Assembly: GCA_964579395.1 (NCBI GenBank)
Contig: CAZOFT010000003.1
Coordinates: 62,001 to 126,000 of the forward strand
Direction of reading: 5' to 3'
DNA: 64,000 bases
From: JACOTV01 sp964579395
GTDB taxonomy: Bacteria > Patescibacteriota > Microgenomatia > UBA1406 > GWC2-37-13
Shown here: piece by piece, positions 26,028-34,001 of the stretch
Layout: every line of letters starts with the position of its first letter
Numbering within the stretch: position 1 is the first letter of the stretch
Notes under the pieces: generated by a model
Told to the model about the DNA's origin: nothing
What the model saw: the letters and a program-made list of their open reading frames with translations, nothing else
Database searches by the model: none
Program-made: the position numbers and the translations under genes

Positions 26028-26969
26028 ATGACCTCTGAACAATTACAAGCAGCGCCAGAAACGTTTGCCATTTTTAACAATGACTCTCAACTGGCAGGAC
26101 ATCATGTGTCGCCACTACACGAACTGCGCGAACACTCACATCATCTTCAATGCGAGACTTCACAGAGCAAGGATTTTGAGCTGCTTCCCGATGGAAGTGG
26201 ACTCCTGCAGGCTCAGGCAGCATATCTGGGACTACTACACCTAAAACCGGGCGACAGACTTGGCATACTCACATCACTGCCTGAAGGAGCAAAAACCCCC
26301 GAACTAAGGCTGGGGTTTGCCCAACAATTGGAGCAGGTCGGAGTGGTACTGGCGCACGAAGCGCTTTCAGATGGCTCAATGCGTACCCATTTGCTGACTG
26401 CACGACGGGTAGATGGCGCGCACAATCAGGTGCGCTGGAATAATCGTGCAGATGCTTATGATAAAAAAGCAGACGCCGCAGGTGCTTTGACACGCTACTT
26501 TAGTGATGAAGGAAGTGAACTCACCCAAATTACCGGAGCACTCTTTTTGCCCACACCAACACAGGAAACAACTCTAAATGAGATCGGACACCATAGCCAC
26601 CAGGCACCTATTGCGTCTTTCGGGAGCAATATGCTGGCGCGCATTCCTGGAGTGGAGTTTCGTCAAGCACACCTTGATCACGGTAGTCCACATCCTGACT
26701 TACATGTGCGAGTTGGTGTGGACCCCTCTGGAGAAACAATCACCCCACTTACTATCACCTCATCGGACAATCAGCGAATTTTGGGCATAACTCTTGCATC
26801 AACCGCGGTCATGTTGTCACAAACAAACCCCAGCAACATGGGTCGTGGAACAAGTCCCGAACGGGTTTTTGACGCTATGCAACAAGCAGTATCTCGTCTT
26901 CCTGAGCACATGGGCAACGGCGCAACATTGGCACAAGCACATCAGTCATTTACCCGTTCAATGAAATAA
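26028..26969 (+). CDS. Hypothetical protein under the TGCAA-box promoter
   Basis: The protein has 313 aa from ATG 26028; an in-frame TTG upstream would lie inside the operator and is rejected. The sequence is rich in His (HSHHLQ, GHHSHQ, HLDHGSPHPDLHV) and polar residues, with no membrane helix or Cys pair. The His clusters could bind metal, which would suit control by a Fur-family regulator. I do not recognise a family. The next gene starts 16 nt later. Confidence 0.7.
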   Translation: MTSEQLQAAPETFAIFNNDSQLAGHHVSPLHELREHSHHLQCETSQSKDFELLPDGSGLLQAQAAYLGLLHLKPGDRLGILTSLPEGAKTPELRLGFAQQLEQVGVVLAHEALSDGSMRTHLLTARRVDGAHNQVRWNNRADAYDKKADAAGALTRYFSDEGSELTQITGALFLPTPTQETTLNEIGHHSHQAPIASFGSNMLARIPGVEFRQAHLDHGSPHPDLHVRVGVDPSGETITPLTITSSDNQRILGITLASTAVMLSQTNPSNMGRGTSPERVFDAMQQAVSRLPEHMGNGATLAQAHQSFTRSMK

Positions 26970-26984
26970 CTGTTTCACTTTTAT

Positions 26985-27539
26985 ATGTTGGCAGAAATAC
27001 TCCATCAAGAATCAGAAAACTTATTTTCAACAGACGATACGGTATCGTCTGCTTGGTTTGAGCCAGAACCCGGCCCGCTGGAACCATCTCTTTTTGATAT
27101 TGAGCTTGAGGCGCTTCTTTCACAAGAAGAGCATAGTATTATCAACCCAACCAGCGAGCAAAAAGCTGATGCACTTCAAGTAGAAACTACGTTTGAAGCC
27201 ATCACCTCAACGCCTGACATGCAGCTGTTTGAAAAGCAAGTAGATGCTTTTTCCAGGCAAAATCAGGAAGCAATCAGATCATTTTTTACAAGTGATGATA
27301 TGAAAACGGCAGAAGCATATATGGCTCAAAACCACAACAACTGTGGCGAAGATCATACAATCGGCACAGCTATTGTAAAACATGCTGTAGCATCTCTCGG
27401 AACACCAGTATCACTTACAGTATCAAGAGTCGCTCAACTGTTTGGTAGCGAAGCCGGTCATGATCATGAACACTGGGAATGTTGTGGAGAAGAAGTGCAT
27501 GGAAGTGTGTGTCCCAAATGCAATAAACGAAAGACTTAA
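26985..27539 (+). CDS. Hypothetical acidic protein with C-terminal zinc ribbon
   Basis: The protein has 184 aa. Residues 1-140 are acidic and helical. The C-terminal 30 residues contain HDHEHWECC and a pair VCPKCN, a likely zinc-binding knuckle with extra His ligands. It follows the gene at 26028 closely and probably shares its promoter. A metal-linked role fits the Fur-family gene 60 nt downstream, but the function is unknown. Confidence 0.7.
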   Translation: MLAEILHQESENLFSTDDTVSSAWFEPEPGPLEPSLFDIELEALLSQEEHSIINPTSEQKADALQVETTFEAITSTPDMQLFEKQVDAFSRQNQEAIRSFFTSDDMKTAEAYMAQNHNNCGEDHTIGTAIVKHAVASLGTPVSLTVSRVAQLFGSEAGHDHEHWECCGEEVHGSVCPKCNKRKT

Positions 27540-27601
27540 GGTGACTGCGTCTTTACGCGTAATAACAATCCAACTAATGTGATAATACGATATAATGAAG
27601 C

Positions 27602-28012
27602 ATGGACGAAGTATCAACACTCAAAAAATTGGGACTCAAAAATACGCCCGTACGCAGACTCATACTAAGTTATTTGTCTGATCAAAAAAAGCCGCAATCC
27701 GTTGATGAAATATATACGAAACTACATAGTGAGGGAGAAAAATTGGATAAAGTCACACTCTATCGCACGATAAACACCCTCACTGAACTGCATCTCCTCC
27801 ATAGAGTAGACTTTGGTGACGGAAGTGCTCGGTACGAGCGCAGTGACCTTCCCCATCATCATCACCTCATTTGCGAGTCGTGCGGCACAGTCGAAGATAT
27901 CGATATTTGCATTACTGCCCCCAAGATTAGACAAATTGAGAAAGAATCACACTTTAACATTCACCATCATTTGCTCGATTTTTACGGCACGTGTGCAAAC
28001 TGCGCGCAGTAA
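27602..28012 (+). CDS. Fur-family transcriptional regulator
   Basis: The protein has 136 aa. The winged HTH (about 5-80) includes KVTLYRTINTLTE. The metal region has the HHHH cluster (85-88) and structural zinc pairs C91/C94 and C131/C134. The type (Fur, Zur, PerR or Nur) cannot be told by eye. TATAAT lies 5 nt before the ATG, so it has its own promoter. It probably binds the TGCAA-N5-TTGCA sites at 25947-26004; no such site is seen before its own gene. Confidence 0.94.
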   Translation: MDEVSTLKKLGLKNTPVRRLILSYLSDQKKPQSVDEIYTKLHSEGEKLDKVTLYRTINTLTELHLLHRVDFGDGSARYERSDLPHHHHLICESCGTVEDIDICITAPKIRQIEKESHFNIHHHLLDFYGTCANCAQ

Positions 28013-28039
28013 AGCATTCTTGATTTTCCCAATAGGCTC

Positions 28040-28744
28040 ATGCATACTGACTCTATGGATGCCCCGTATATGCAGCCCCGTGGAAGCTCAGCGTCCGGTC
28101 AAAAGAAGCTCATTGTTGCCGGTCTTGCAGCAGCTTTTTTTGTCGCCGCTCTTGTTTTTCAGGTAGTGTCCTCCAATAAAAAAACAAGTACTGCCGCACC
28201 GGTCGCTACCCCGATCAAGCAACCGGACAACACATATGCATGCGGACAGATTGCATTTACCCAGTCTGAACGTGACCTGAGCACCAAGCCGGAAGGCCCC
28301 TACTTTACCTGCCTTGAAGAGGCAGCCAAAACATGCAAACCAACATCGGCGCTGATACAACACACTATAGAAGGCGAATACGGATTTGTGCGCACCTATA
28401 CGACTATTTTGTCACTGCAAAAACGGGCAAATGGCTGTGAGATGAAGCTTGAACAAGGACCTCTCTATATTCAAAAAACAGATGGAGATCAACCGAAAGA
28501 AGCTATCGAACAAATGTATGCGGCAAAGTATGAGCATCGCATCGGTGAGTGTCTGTACGCAACCAATGACGAGCTCGTTAAGACACTGCAAAATTGGGAT
28601 CAGGGAGCGCTGCCGCAACCGGAGTCAAGTGCAGACTACGGACTCGCCACCTGTGACGGAGAGTATTTTGAAAAAACAAATCTCACCGTTGATCAGACCG
28701 GAACCGGTGCAGAAGTCACGCCTACGACTACACAAGACAAATGA
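28040..28744 (+). CDS. Hypothetical single-span protein
   Basis: The protein has 234 aa. One membrane helix (about 23-45, LIVAGLAAAFFVAALVFQVV) is followed by an extracytoplasmic domain with about six cysteines (YACGQ, FTCLEE, KTCKP, GCEM, GECLY, ATCDG), suggesting disulfides. An ATG at 28055 with CATACT 6 nt upstream is an alternative start. It overlaps the RNA methyltransferase gene by 4 nt. Function unknown. Confidence 0.7.
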   Translation: MHTDSMDAPYMQPRGSSASGQKKLIVAGLAAAFFVAALVFQVVSSNKKTSTAAPVATPIKQPDNTYACGQIAFTQSERDLSTKPEGPYFTCLEEAAKTCKPTSALIQHTIEGEYGFVRTYTTILSLQKRANGCEMKLEQGPLYIQKTDGDQPKEAIEQMYAAKYEHRIGECLYATNDELVKTLQNWDQGALPQPESSADYGLATCDGEYFEKTNLTVDQTGTGAEVTPTTTQDK

Positions 28745-29679
28745 CATCCGCAACCCTTCCTGACGGGTTTCTGGAACGAGTCGCCCAACTACCCAACTAT
28801 CCCACTGATTCGAATATCTATCTAAAAAAACCCTCACTTTCGATCCGCGTCAATTCGACAGTTGCAGATGAACGAGAATTGCTGAGCCAACTAACATCGC
28901 TTGGTATTCAAACAACCCCGTATCCACCCATTGCGCATGCCTTTCAAACAACGGCGCAAGACGCAGCGCCTCTGACTGAACTTCCTATGTATAAAAAGGG
29001 TGGCTTCTACATCCAGTCATCAAGCAGTATGATTCCGGCCACCATACTCAATCCGCAGCCCGGTGAAGATGCGCTTGATTTGTGTGCTGCCCCGGGCAGC
29101 AAAACGATTCAAATGTCACAGATGATGGACAATTCCGGCACCATCATAGCCAATGACATCAGTCGTAACCGCCTGTACAAACTCAAAGCCATCGCCTCCA
29201 TCTACGGTGCAACTAACATCCAGACGGTGAGCCGCGACGGGCGCGCTTTGTGGCAAGAGTATCCAAATCGATTCGACAAAACGCTTGTTGATGTGCCCTG
29301 CTCGATGGAGGGACGCATGTATGATGAGGTGGTGCGCCAGAACTGGTCAATCAAAGAGATCAAACGACTTGCCAAAATGAGTGGGTGGCTGCTGCGCTCG
29401 GCAATCAGCGCCACACGCCCCGGTGGGGAGATCGTCTTTTCCACCTGCACCATAGCGCCTGAGGAAAATGAAGGAGTGGTCGATTGGATTCTCAAAAAAG
29501 ACGGGTCCAGAATAGAGCTTGTAGATATAGCGCGGTCAGTGCCGGGTGCGGTTCCCGGCATCACCTCCTGGCAAGGAAAGGAGTTTTCAACGGAAGTATC
29601 AAAAACACGGCGCATCATCCCGGACGCTACGCATGAAGCATTTTTTATCGCCCACTTCAAAAAAAGCGCTACGGTTTGA
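28741..29679 (+). CDS. NOL1/NOP2/Sun-family RNA cytosine-5 methyltransferase
   Basis: The protein has 312 aa. SAM motif I LDLCAAPGSKTIQM, the catalytic motif VDVPCS and the second Cys in FSTCTIAPEEN are present, as in RsmB/RsmF. There is no N-terminal NusB-like domain, and the protein is shorter than RsmB, closer to the archaeal and RsmF-core type. It probably methylates rRNA or tRNA. It starts on the ATGA overlap with the preceding membrane protein. The last 11 nt overlap the convergent GNAT gene. Confidence 0.93.
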   Translation: MTSATLPDGFLERVAQLPNYPTDSNIYLKKPSLSIRVNSTVADERELLSQLTSLGIQTTPYPPIAHAFQTTAQDAAPLTELPMYKKGGFYIQSSSSMIPATILNPQPGEDALDLCAAPGSKTIQMSQMMDNSGTIIANDISRNRLYKLKAIASIYGATNIQTVSRDGRALWQEYPNRFDKTLVDVPCSMEGRMYDEVVRQNWSIKEIKRLAKMSGWLLRSAISATRPGGEIVFSTCTIAPEENEGVVDWILKKDGSRIELVDIARSVPGAVPGITSWQGKEFSTEVSKTRRIIPDATHEAFFIAHFKKSATV

Positions 29680-30067
29680 TAAACAGCGGAAACTGATCGG
29701 GCCCGAGCTGCTTCGCAAATCCTTTTTTTTCAAAAAATGCCACCCGATCGGTGACACAAAGCACCTCGTACACTCCTCGATGTCGCGCTTCCTGCAGACA
29801 CATATCAACCAAGCGACTGCCGATTCGCTTTCCCTGATGATCATGATGCACAGCCAACGACCTGATTTCAGCAAGCTTTGGACTGTAGACTTCAAGGGCA
29901 CAGCACCCGATAATCTTCCCGCCACTGCTTTCTTCCCATACAAAAAACTGCCCTATTACCTGCTCCAGGTCGCGGCGGGTGCGTCGCAGAAGCTTGCCGT
30001 GGTCGGCCATATAGTCAATGAGGTCTTTGACTGCTTTTATATCTTTTTTTCGTGCACGACGTACCAT
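29669..30067 (-). CDS. GNAT N-acetyltransferase (ArgA-like domain)
   Basis: The protein has 132 aa from ATG 30067. It has the GNAT fold order with IRSLAVHHDHQGKRIGSRLVDMC as the acetyl-CoA binding motif A and FFEKKGF near the end. It resembles the stand-alone N-acetylglutamate synthase type of GNAT, but the substrate cannot be fixed; no other arginine biosynthesis genes are seen. It follows the LOG-family gene by 5 nt on the same strand. Confidence 0.88.
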   Translation of the reverse strand: MVRRARKKDIKAVKDLIDYMADHGKLLRRTRRDLEQVIGQFFVWEESSGGKIIGCCALEVYSPKLAEIRSLAVHHDHQGKRIGSRLVDMCLQEARHRGVYEVLCVTDRVAFFEKKGFAKQLGPDQFPLFIKP

Positions 30068-30072
30068 GAAGA

Positions 30073-30696
30073 TCACAACAACAACGAACACTCAGGGCCC
30101 ACACATGTGGCATGATCATGCTTTTGTGTAGCCAGATATTCTTCGTATTGCTCAAGTGTCTCTATCGCTTCATCGGGAGTGGTCACGATTTTGTACGCGC
30201 GCAATTCATCGGGGCGAATCCGCATATTTTGCGCAATTGATTCCATGATCGGGTACCAGAATCCGCCATATAAAATGAGTGGCTTATGATGATCGATGTA
30301 GAGTCGGGCAATACCCCACGCCATAGCAAACTCACTCATGGTGCCTGTGCCGCCGCGAAACACAATAAATGCATCACTCATCTGCAGCAGGCGTTGGGTG
30401 CGATCAATATAGTTTTGCTCTTCAAATGTCTCATCACCCAAGTTGCTTGCCACTTCTCCCTTGAAATTACTTGCCAGCTCAGGCCGATAGTAGACGACGC
30501 TTACTTTGGCTCCTGCCGCACGCGCACCGTCTGTAGCCGCAAGCATCACTCCGGGACCTCCACCGTCGACAATACGACGTCCCGACTCGCCCACGCGCTT
30601 TGCCACTGCATAGGCCTCTTTATATTCCTCGTCTTCAAATGTGGGAGCTGCGCCACCAAAAAAACCGACCGACCGAATGCGTTTTGTATCTGACAT
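30073..30696 (-). CDS. LOG-family protein (lysine decarboxylase-like fold)
   Basis: The protein has 207 aa. GGGPGVMLAATDGARAAG and FRGGTGTMSEFAMAW are the two family motifs (nucleotide-binding PGGxGTxxE type; the Pro is Arg here). Known members cleave cytokinin or other nucleoside 5'-monophosphates between ribose and base. TATAAT lies 8 nt before the ATG. It heads a short unit with the GNAT gene. Confidence 0.88.
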   Translation of the reverse strand: MSDTKRIRSVGFFGGAAPTFEDEEYKEAYAVAKRVGESGRRIVDGGGPGVMLAATDGARAAGAKVSVVYYRPELASNFKGEVASNLGDETFEEQNYIDRTQRLLQMSDAFIVFRGGTGTMSEFAMAWGIARLYIDHHKPLILYGGFWYPIMESIAQNMRIRPDELRAYKIVTTPDEAIETLEQYEEYLATQKHDHATCVGPECSLLL

Positions 30697-30720
30697 GTGC
30701 GGTCATTATACCTGAATTCG

Positions 30721-31716
30721 TCACTCAGCAACAGCTGCAGGTTCTTCATCTTCCGGAGGGTGAAGAGAGTCATAGGTCTCAAGCATGATGCGCTTGAGCT
30801 CACTCAGGCCATCATAGTCATGAATAGAAGTGGACAGGATCGTTTTACCGGTTGCGGCAAGCGCTTTTTTCTTTTCAACAATTACTTCAGGCGTCACCTC
30901 ATCAATGGCGGTCAGCAGTATGATCTGGGGCTTTTGTGCCACATCCGGATTGTATGCCTCAAGTTCATTCATCACTGCCTGATAGTCGCGCATCACATCA
31001 TCTGATGAGGCGCGAATACAATGAAGTAGTAAGCTTACTTTTTCTATATGTTTAAGAAATTTTATACCCAACCCCTTACCTTCATGCGCACCTTCAATAA
31101 GTCCCGGAATATCCGCAATGACGCGCCCTTCAATCACTCCCAGATTGGGCTCAAGTGTAGTGAAGTGATAGTTTGCCGTTTTTGCGGTAGCGTGAGTGAG
31201 CTCGTTTAACAAACTGCTTTTACCCACATTCGGAAATCCAATCAGTCCAAAATCGGCAATCAGTTTTTGCACTATTTGAAAGGTGTGTGTCTGCCCCGGC
31301 GTCCCCAACTCGCGCTTACGAGGAACTTGATGTGTAGCATCTTTAAATGCATCGTTACCGCGTCCGCCGCGTCCGCCGCGGGCCAGTAGGATACGACGAC
31401 CATCGCGCATCAGCTCACGTTCGCGCCCGGTCTCAAGGTCGATAAACGTCGTCCCGACCGGCACTTTCATGATTCGATCTTCGCCGTCTGCGCCGTGGCG
31501 CTTGTTTTGATGTCCCGGCACCCCGTCATTTCCTTTAAATGCGTGCAGTCCGGAATAGGCGTTTAACGTATCAGTGTGACTATCGGCCACAGCATATACC
31601 GCGCCACCATTGCCACCATCACCGCCACTGGGACCGCCTTTTCCGGGAAAAAATGAGATATGGCCATCACCGCCGCGTCCGCCACTGACCTCAAGTCGTA
31701 CTTCATCAATTAACAT
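30721..31716 (-). CDS. obg: Obg GTPase with altered G4 motif
   Basis: The protein has 331 aa from ATG 31716, 7 nt after a TATAAT. The glycine-rich Obg domain (about 1-155) is typical. The G domain has G1 GFPNVGKSS (160-168) and G3 DIPG (202-205). The G4 motif reads TAID (269-272) instead of N/TKxD, and G5 is STS instead of SA. The C-terminal OCT domain is absent; a short acidic tail ends the protein. Known role: a ribosome assembly and stress GTPase. Base specificity may be weakened or shifted. Confidence 0.95.
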   Translation of the reverse strand: MLIDEVRLEVSGGRGGDGHISFFPGKGGPSGGDGGNGGAVYAVADSHTDTLNAYSGLHAFKGNDGVPGHQNKRHGADGEDRIMKVPVGTTFIDLETGRERELMRDGRRILLARGGRGGRGNDAFKDATHQVPRKRELGTPGQTHTFQIVQKLIADFGLIGFPNVGKSSLLNELTHATAKTANYHFTTLEPNLGVIEGRVIADIPGLIEGAHEGKGLGIKFLKHIEKVSLLLHCIRASSDDVMRDYQAVMNELEAYNPDVAQKPQIILLTAIDEVTPEVIVEKKKALAATGKTILSTSIHDYDGLSELKRIMLETYDSLHPPEDEEPAAVAE

Positions 31717-31754
31717 ACTTATAATTATACAATCACTAGGCCCTAAACCCAAAT

Positions 31755-32744
31755 CTATTCCAATTGCTGCGCAAGTGCCGCTACTTCTTGCTTTTTTTCT
31801 TCTGTCACAGTGATCGCCACAATCCCCTCATCCGGCTGGCCATAAAGTACCATAGCACCCAAAGGCGCAGCCAACACCGCCGGAATCACCAGTAAGTCTT
31901 CCTCGCCATCAATGCGAATCAGTTGCTGCTTTGCCGCAGCCTGCACTGCTTTCACAACCACTTGTGCTGCTGCCTGCCCGATCGTTCCCGCCGGATTTTG
32001 TGCGTCAAATGAGTCCGGCACTTCAAGTTTTTGAGTACGCCGCGTAACAAAATCAACAACTGACACTGTTCGCATATCACTTAGCTGCTCCACCAACTGA
32101 CACACGATATCGCCGACTGCCACAACCAATGGTGGACGGGCTTGATGGATCGCGATCAAACATGCACCTTGGGCTATAGATACATCTATCTCCGCTCCGG
32201 CAAACAGCTTCCCCATCGGTTTTTGCAGTGTTTTCCGTAGTGTGCTCGGCAGCCGCAAGTCATGGGAGAACACAGCAGCATACCGATGTCCATTGCGGTC
32301 GATCTCACCTGCGCGAATACGCGTTGATGAGATCAAAATCCCATCGTCTGCCATAATTTCTTGCGCCAAAACGAGCGACAACACAGCAACACCTTCTTCA
32401 TCCCGTTTTTTATTTACCAGCGCCGCGTTGGCCTGTGTACTGGCAGTTGCCACAAGAGCGTCATACTCGGCAACATGTCCCGCGGGACCATAGATGTCAT
32501 TGATTTTAACGATTTCATAATCGGCTTTCGGTGCATACTTGGCAAACCATGCCACAAGTCCTGCACGGCGCACATCATACGGTTCAAGCGAGTAGGCAAA
32601 GGGTTTTCTGACAATCATCTCATCCGATGTTAGACCGATTGTCAATCGGGGTGCAGTATCTGCAGCTGTACTCAGGTGAGAATGATGCCCGGCGTGCAAA
32701 TGATCAAACGTTCCTCCCAATACGGCGTGCTTATAGGTGTCCAT
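31755..32744 (-). CDS. Fused archaeal-type phosphopantetheine adenylyltransferase and GTP-dependent dephospho-CoA kinase
   Basis: The protein has 329 aa in two modules. Residues 1-150 form a nucleotidyltransferase with GGTFDHLHAGH (HxGH at 17-20) and ISSTRIR, matching the archaeal/eukaryotic-type PPAT. Residues about 165-329 match the DUF359 family, known as the GTP-dependent dephospho-CoA kinase of archaea: VAVGDIVC, DFVTRR, NPAGTI, IDGEEDLLVIPA, GAMVLYGQPDEGIV. Together they would perform the last two steps of CoA synthesis. The usual bacterial CoaD and P-loop CoaE are different proteins. TACCAT lies 7 nt before the ATG. It precedes obg on the same strand. Confidence 0.92.
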   Translation of the reverse strand: MDTYKHAVLGGTFDHLHAGHHSHLSTAADTAPRLTIGLTSDEMIVRKPFAYSLEPYDVRRAGLVAWFAKYAPKADYEIVKINDIYGPAGHVAEYDALVATASTQANAALVNKKRDEEGVAVLSLVLAQEIMADDGILISSTRIRAGEIDRNGHRYAAVFSHDLRLPSTLRKTLQKPMGKLFAGAEIDVSIAQGACLIAIHQARPPLVVAVGDIVCQLVEQLSDMRTVSVVDFVTRRTQKLEVPDSFDAQNPAGTIGQAAAQVVVKAVQAAAKQQLIRIDGEEDLLVIPAVLAAPLGAMVLYGQPDEGIVAITVTEEKKQEVAALAQQLE

Positions 32745-32851
32745 AGATCGTATGGTACACTCTTTTTTCTACGTTGTCGAAACGAATGAAAGAGATCATT
32801 AAGGCTGTTTATTCAGTCTAATTCGTGATACAATTAGTGCTGCAAAGTCAT

Positions 32852-32925
32852 GGTGGCTGTAGCTCAGCTGGTAGAGCGTCAGTTTGTGGAACTGAATGTC
32901 GCGGGTTCGAGCCCCGTCAGTCACC
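32852..32925 (+). tRNA. tRNA-His(GTG)
   Basis: Cloverleaf with acceptor GTGGCTG/CAGTCAC (one G-T pair), anticodon stem TCAGT/ACTGA with loop TTGTGGA (anticodon GTG), and T-arm GCGGG-TTCGAGC-CCCGT. G at 32852 supplies the extra -1 base opposite the C73 discriminator, the tRNA-His identity mark. CCA is not encoded. TACAAT about 18 nt upstream is a -10 candidate. Confidence 0.95.
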
Positions 32926-33001
32926 CAAATTTTTTCTCGAGAGAAAATATTCGCATTCTAGCTGAAGTCAAAATCAATTTTCATTTTTTACACAAGATTT
33001 T

Positions 33002-33268
33002 TTATCGTCCAATTTGTGTTAAAAAGTATTTTTTCTTATTTTCGGGAATATCATCCCAATGTGTATTGGTTAAAGCACCTTGTAACGAATAGAGATAATA
33101 ACAAACCGGCCAATTCTTTTTTGGATATTTTTGTTGCAATTTACGGTATATATTTACTGGACCCACTTTAGCAATATCTTGTTTCGTATGGATTCCAACT
33201 GATTCAAGATTTCTAGCTATTCCTGGTCCAATATTCGCTAATTGTGTCAATTGGCTTTTCTTTTTCAT
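33002..33268 (-). CDS. Stand-alone TfoX C-terminal-like protein
   Basis: The protein has 88 aa. LANIGPGIARNLESVGIHT and the closing LQGALTNTHWDDIPENKK match the helix-hairpin-helix-like TfoX/Sxy C-terminal domain. The N-terminal TfoX domain is absent, as in other small members. It may bind nucleic acid or protein; a competence role is not established for such short forms. The gene and its surroundings are AT-rich compared with neighbours, which hints at recent arrival. Confidence 0.82.
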   Translation of the reverse strand: MKKKSQLTQLANIGPGIARNLESVGIHTKQDIAKVGPVNIYRKLQQKYPKKNWPVCYYLYSLQGALTNTHWDDIPENKKKYFLTQIGR

Positions 33269-33376
33269 ATAAAATTAGTATATCGTATTCAATTTTTTAA
33301 ATAATAGTCGAAACAGGTTCTAACAGCATCCCGAATTCTACCCATCATTTTCTTCTCAGTTCGCTACAATACACAT

Positions 33377-33913
33377 ATGAGCGATACGCACTCCTTTAAA
33401 ACAGTTCTTGAAACAATAGCCACAGAGACTCTTGTGCGAATACCGCAAGCCGTAAGCAGCAAACTGCCATCGCGCGGACCGGTCATGGTAGCTGGTACTA
33501 TTGATGGCATTGATTTTGCTGCGCCTTTAGAGCCCGATGGGGCAAAAGGACACTATCTGCTGATTGACAAAAAACTCCATTCTAAACTCAAGCCGCAGAT
33601 CGGTGATGCCGTAACAATAGAAATAACACCGACGAAAGAGTGGACTGAACAACCAGTCCCCGCCGATATTAAAGAAGCAATACAAGCAGACAAACAAGCG
33701 TTCGCTACCTGGAATGCAACTACCCCAGCTGCGCGTTGGGAATGGGTGCGGTCCATCCGCGGAACCACCAATGATGAGACGCGTAAAAAACGTATTCGAG
33801 TAGCCTGCTCAAAGCTCAGTCGCGGTGAGCGACGACCGTGCTGTTTTAATAGTGGGGTCTGCACCGATCCGACCGTCTCAAAAAGCGGTCTTCTTTCGCC
33901 GCCGACTGAATAA
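33377..33913 (+). CDS. DUF1905/YdeI-like protein
   Basis: The protein has 178 aa. An N-terminal DUF1905-type beta barrel (about 10-95; VRIPQAV, GPVMVAGTIDGIDF, GHYLLIDKKL) is followed by a helical YdeI/OmpD-associated segment (about 100-145; WEWVRSIRGTTNDETRKKRI). The Cys-containing C-terminal tail is extra. Function of the family is poorly known. TACAAT lies 6 nt before the ATG. Confidence 0.8.
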   Translation: MSDTHSFKTVLETIATETLVRIPQAVSSKLPSRGPVMVAGTIDGIDFAAPLEPDGAKGHYLLIDKKLHSKLKPQIGDAVTIEITPTKEWTEQPVPADIKEAIQADKQAFATWNATTPAARWEWVRSIRGTTNDETRKKRIRVACSKLSRGERRPCCFNSGVCTDPTVSKSGLLSPPTE

Positions 33914-34001
33914 TCCTCTAACATCCCTGCTCAATTTCTCCACTCCCGCCGCAAATTCGCTATACTGACTTTGCAGGAGACATCTCACTGTAGTAGTTTT
34001 T

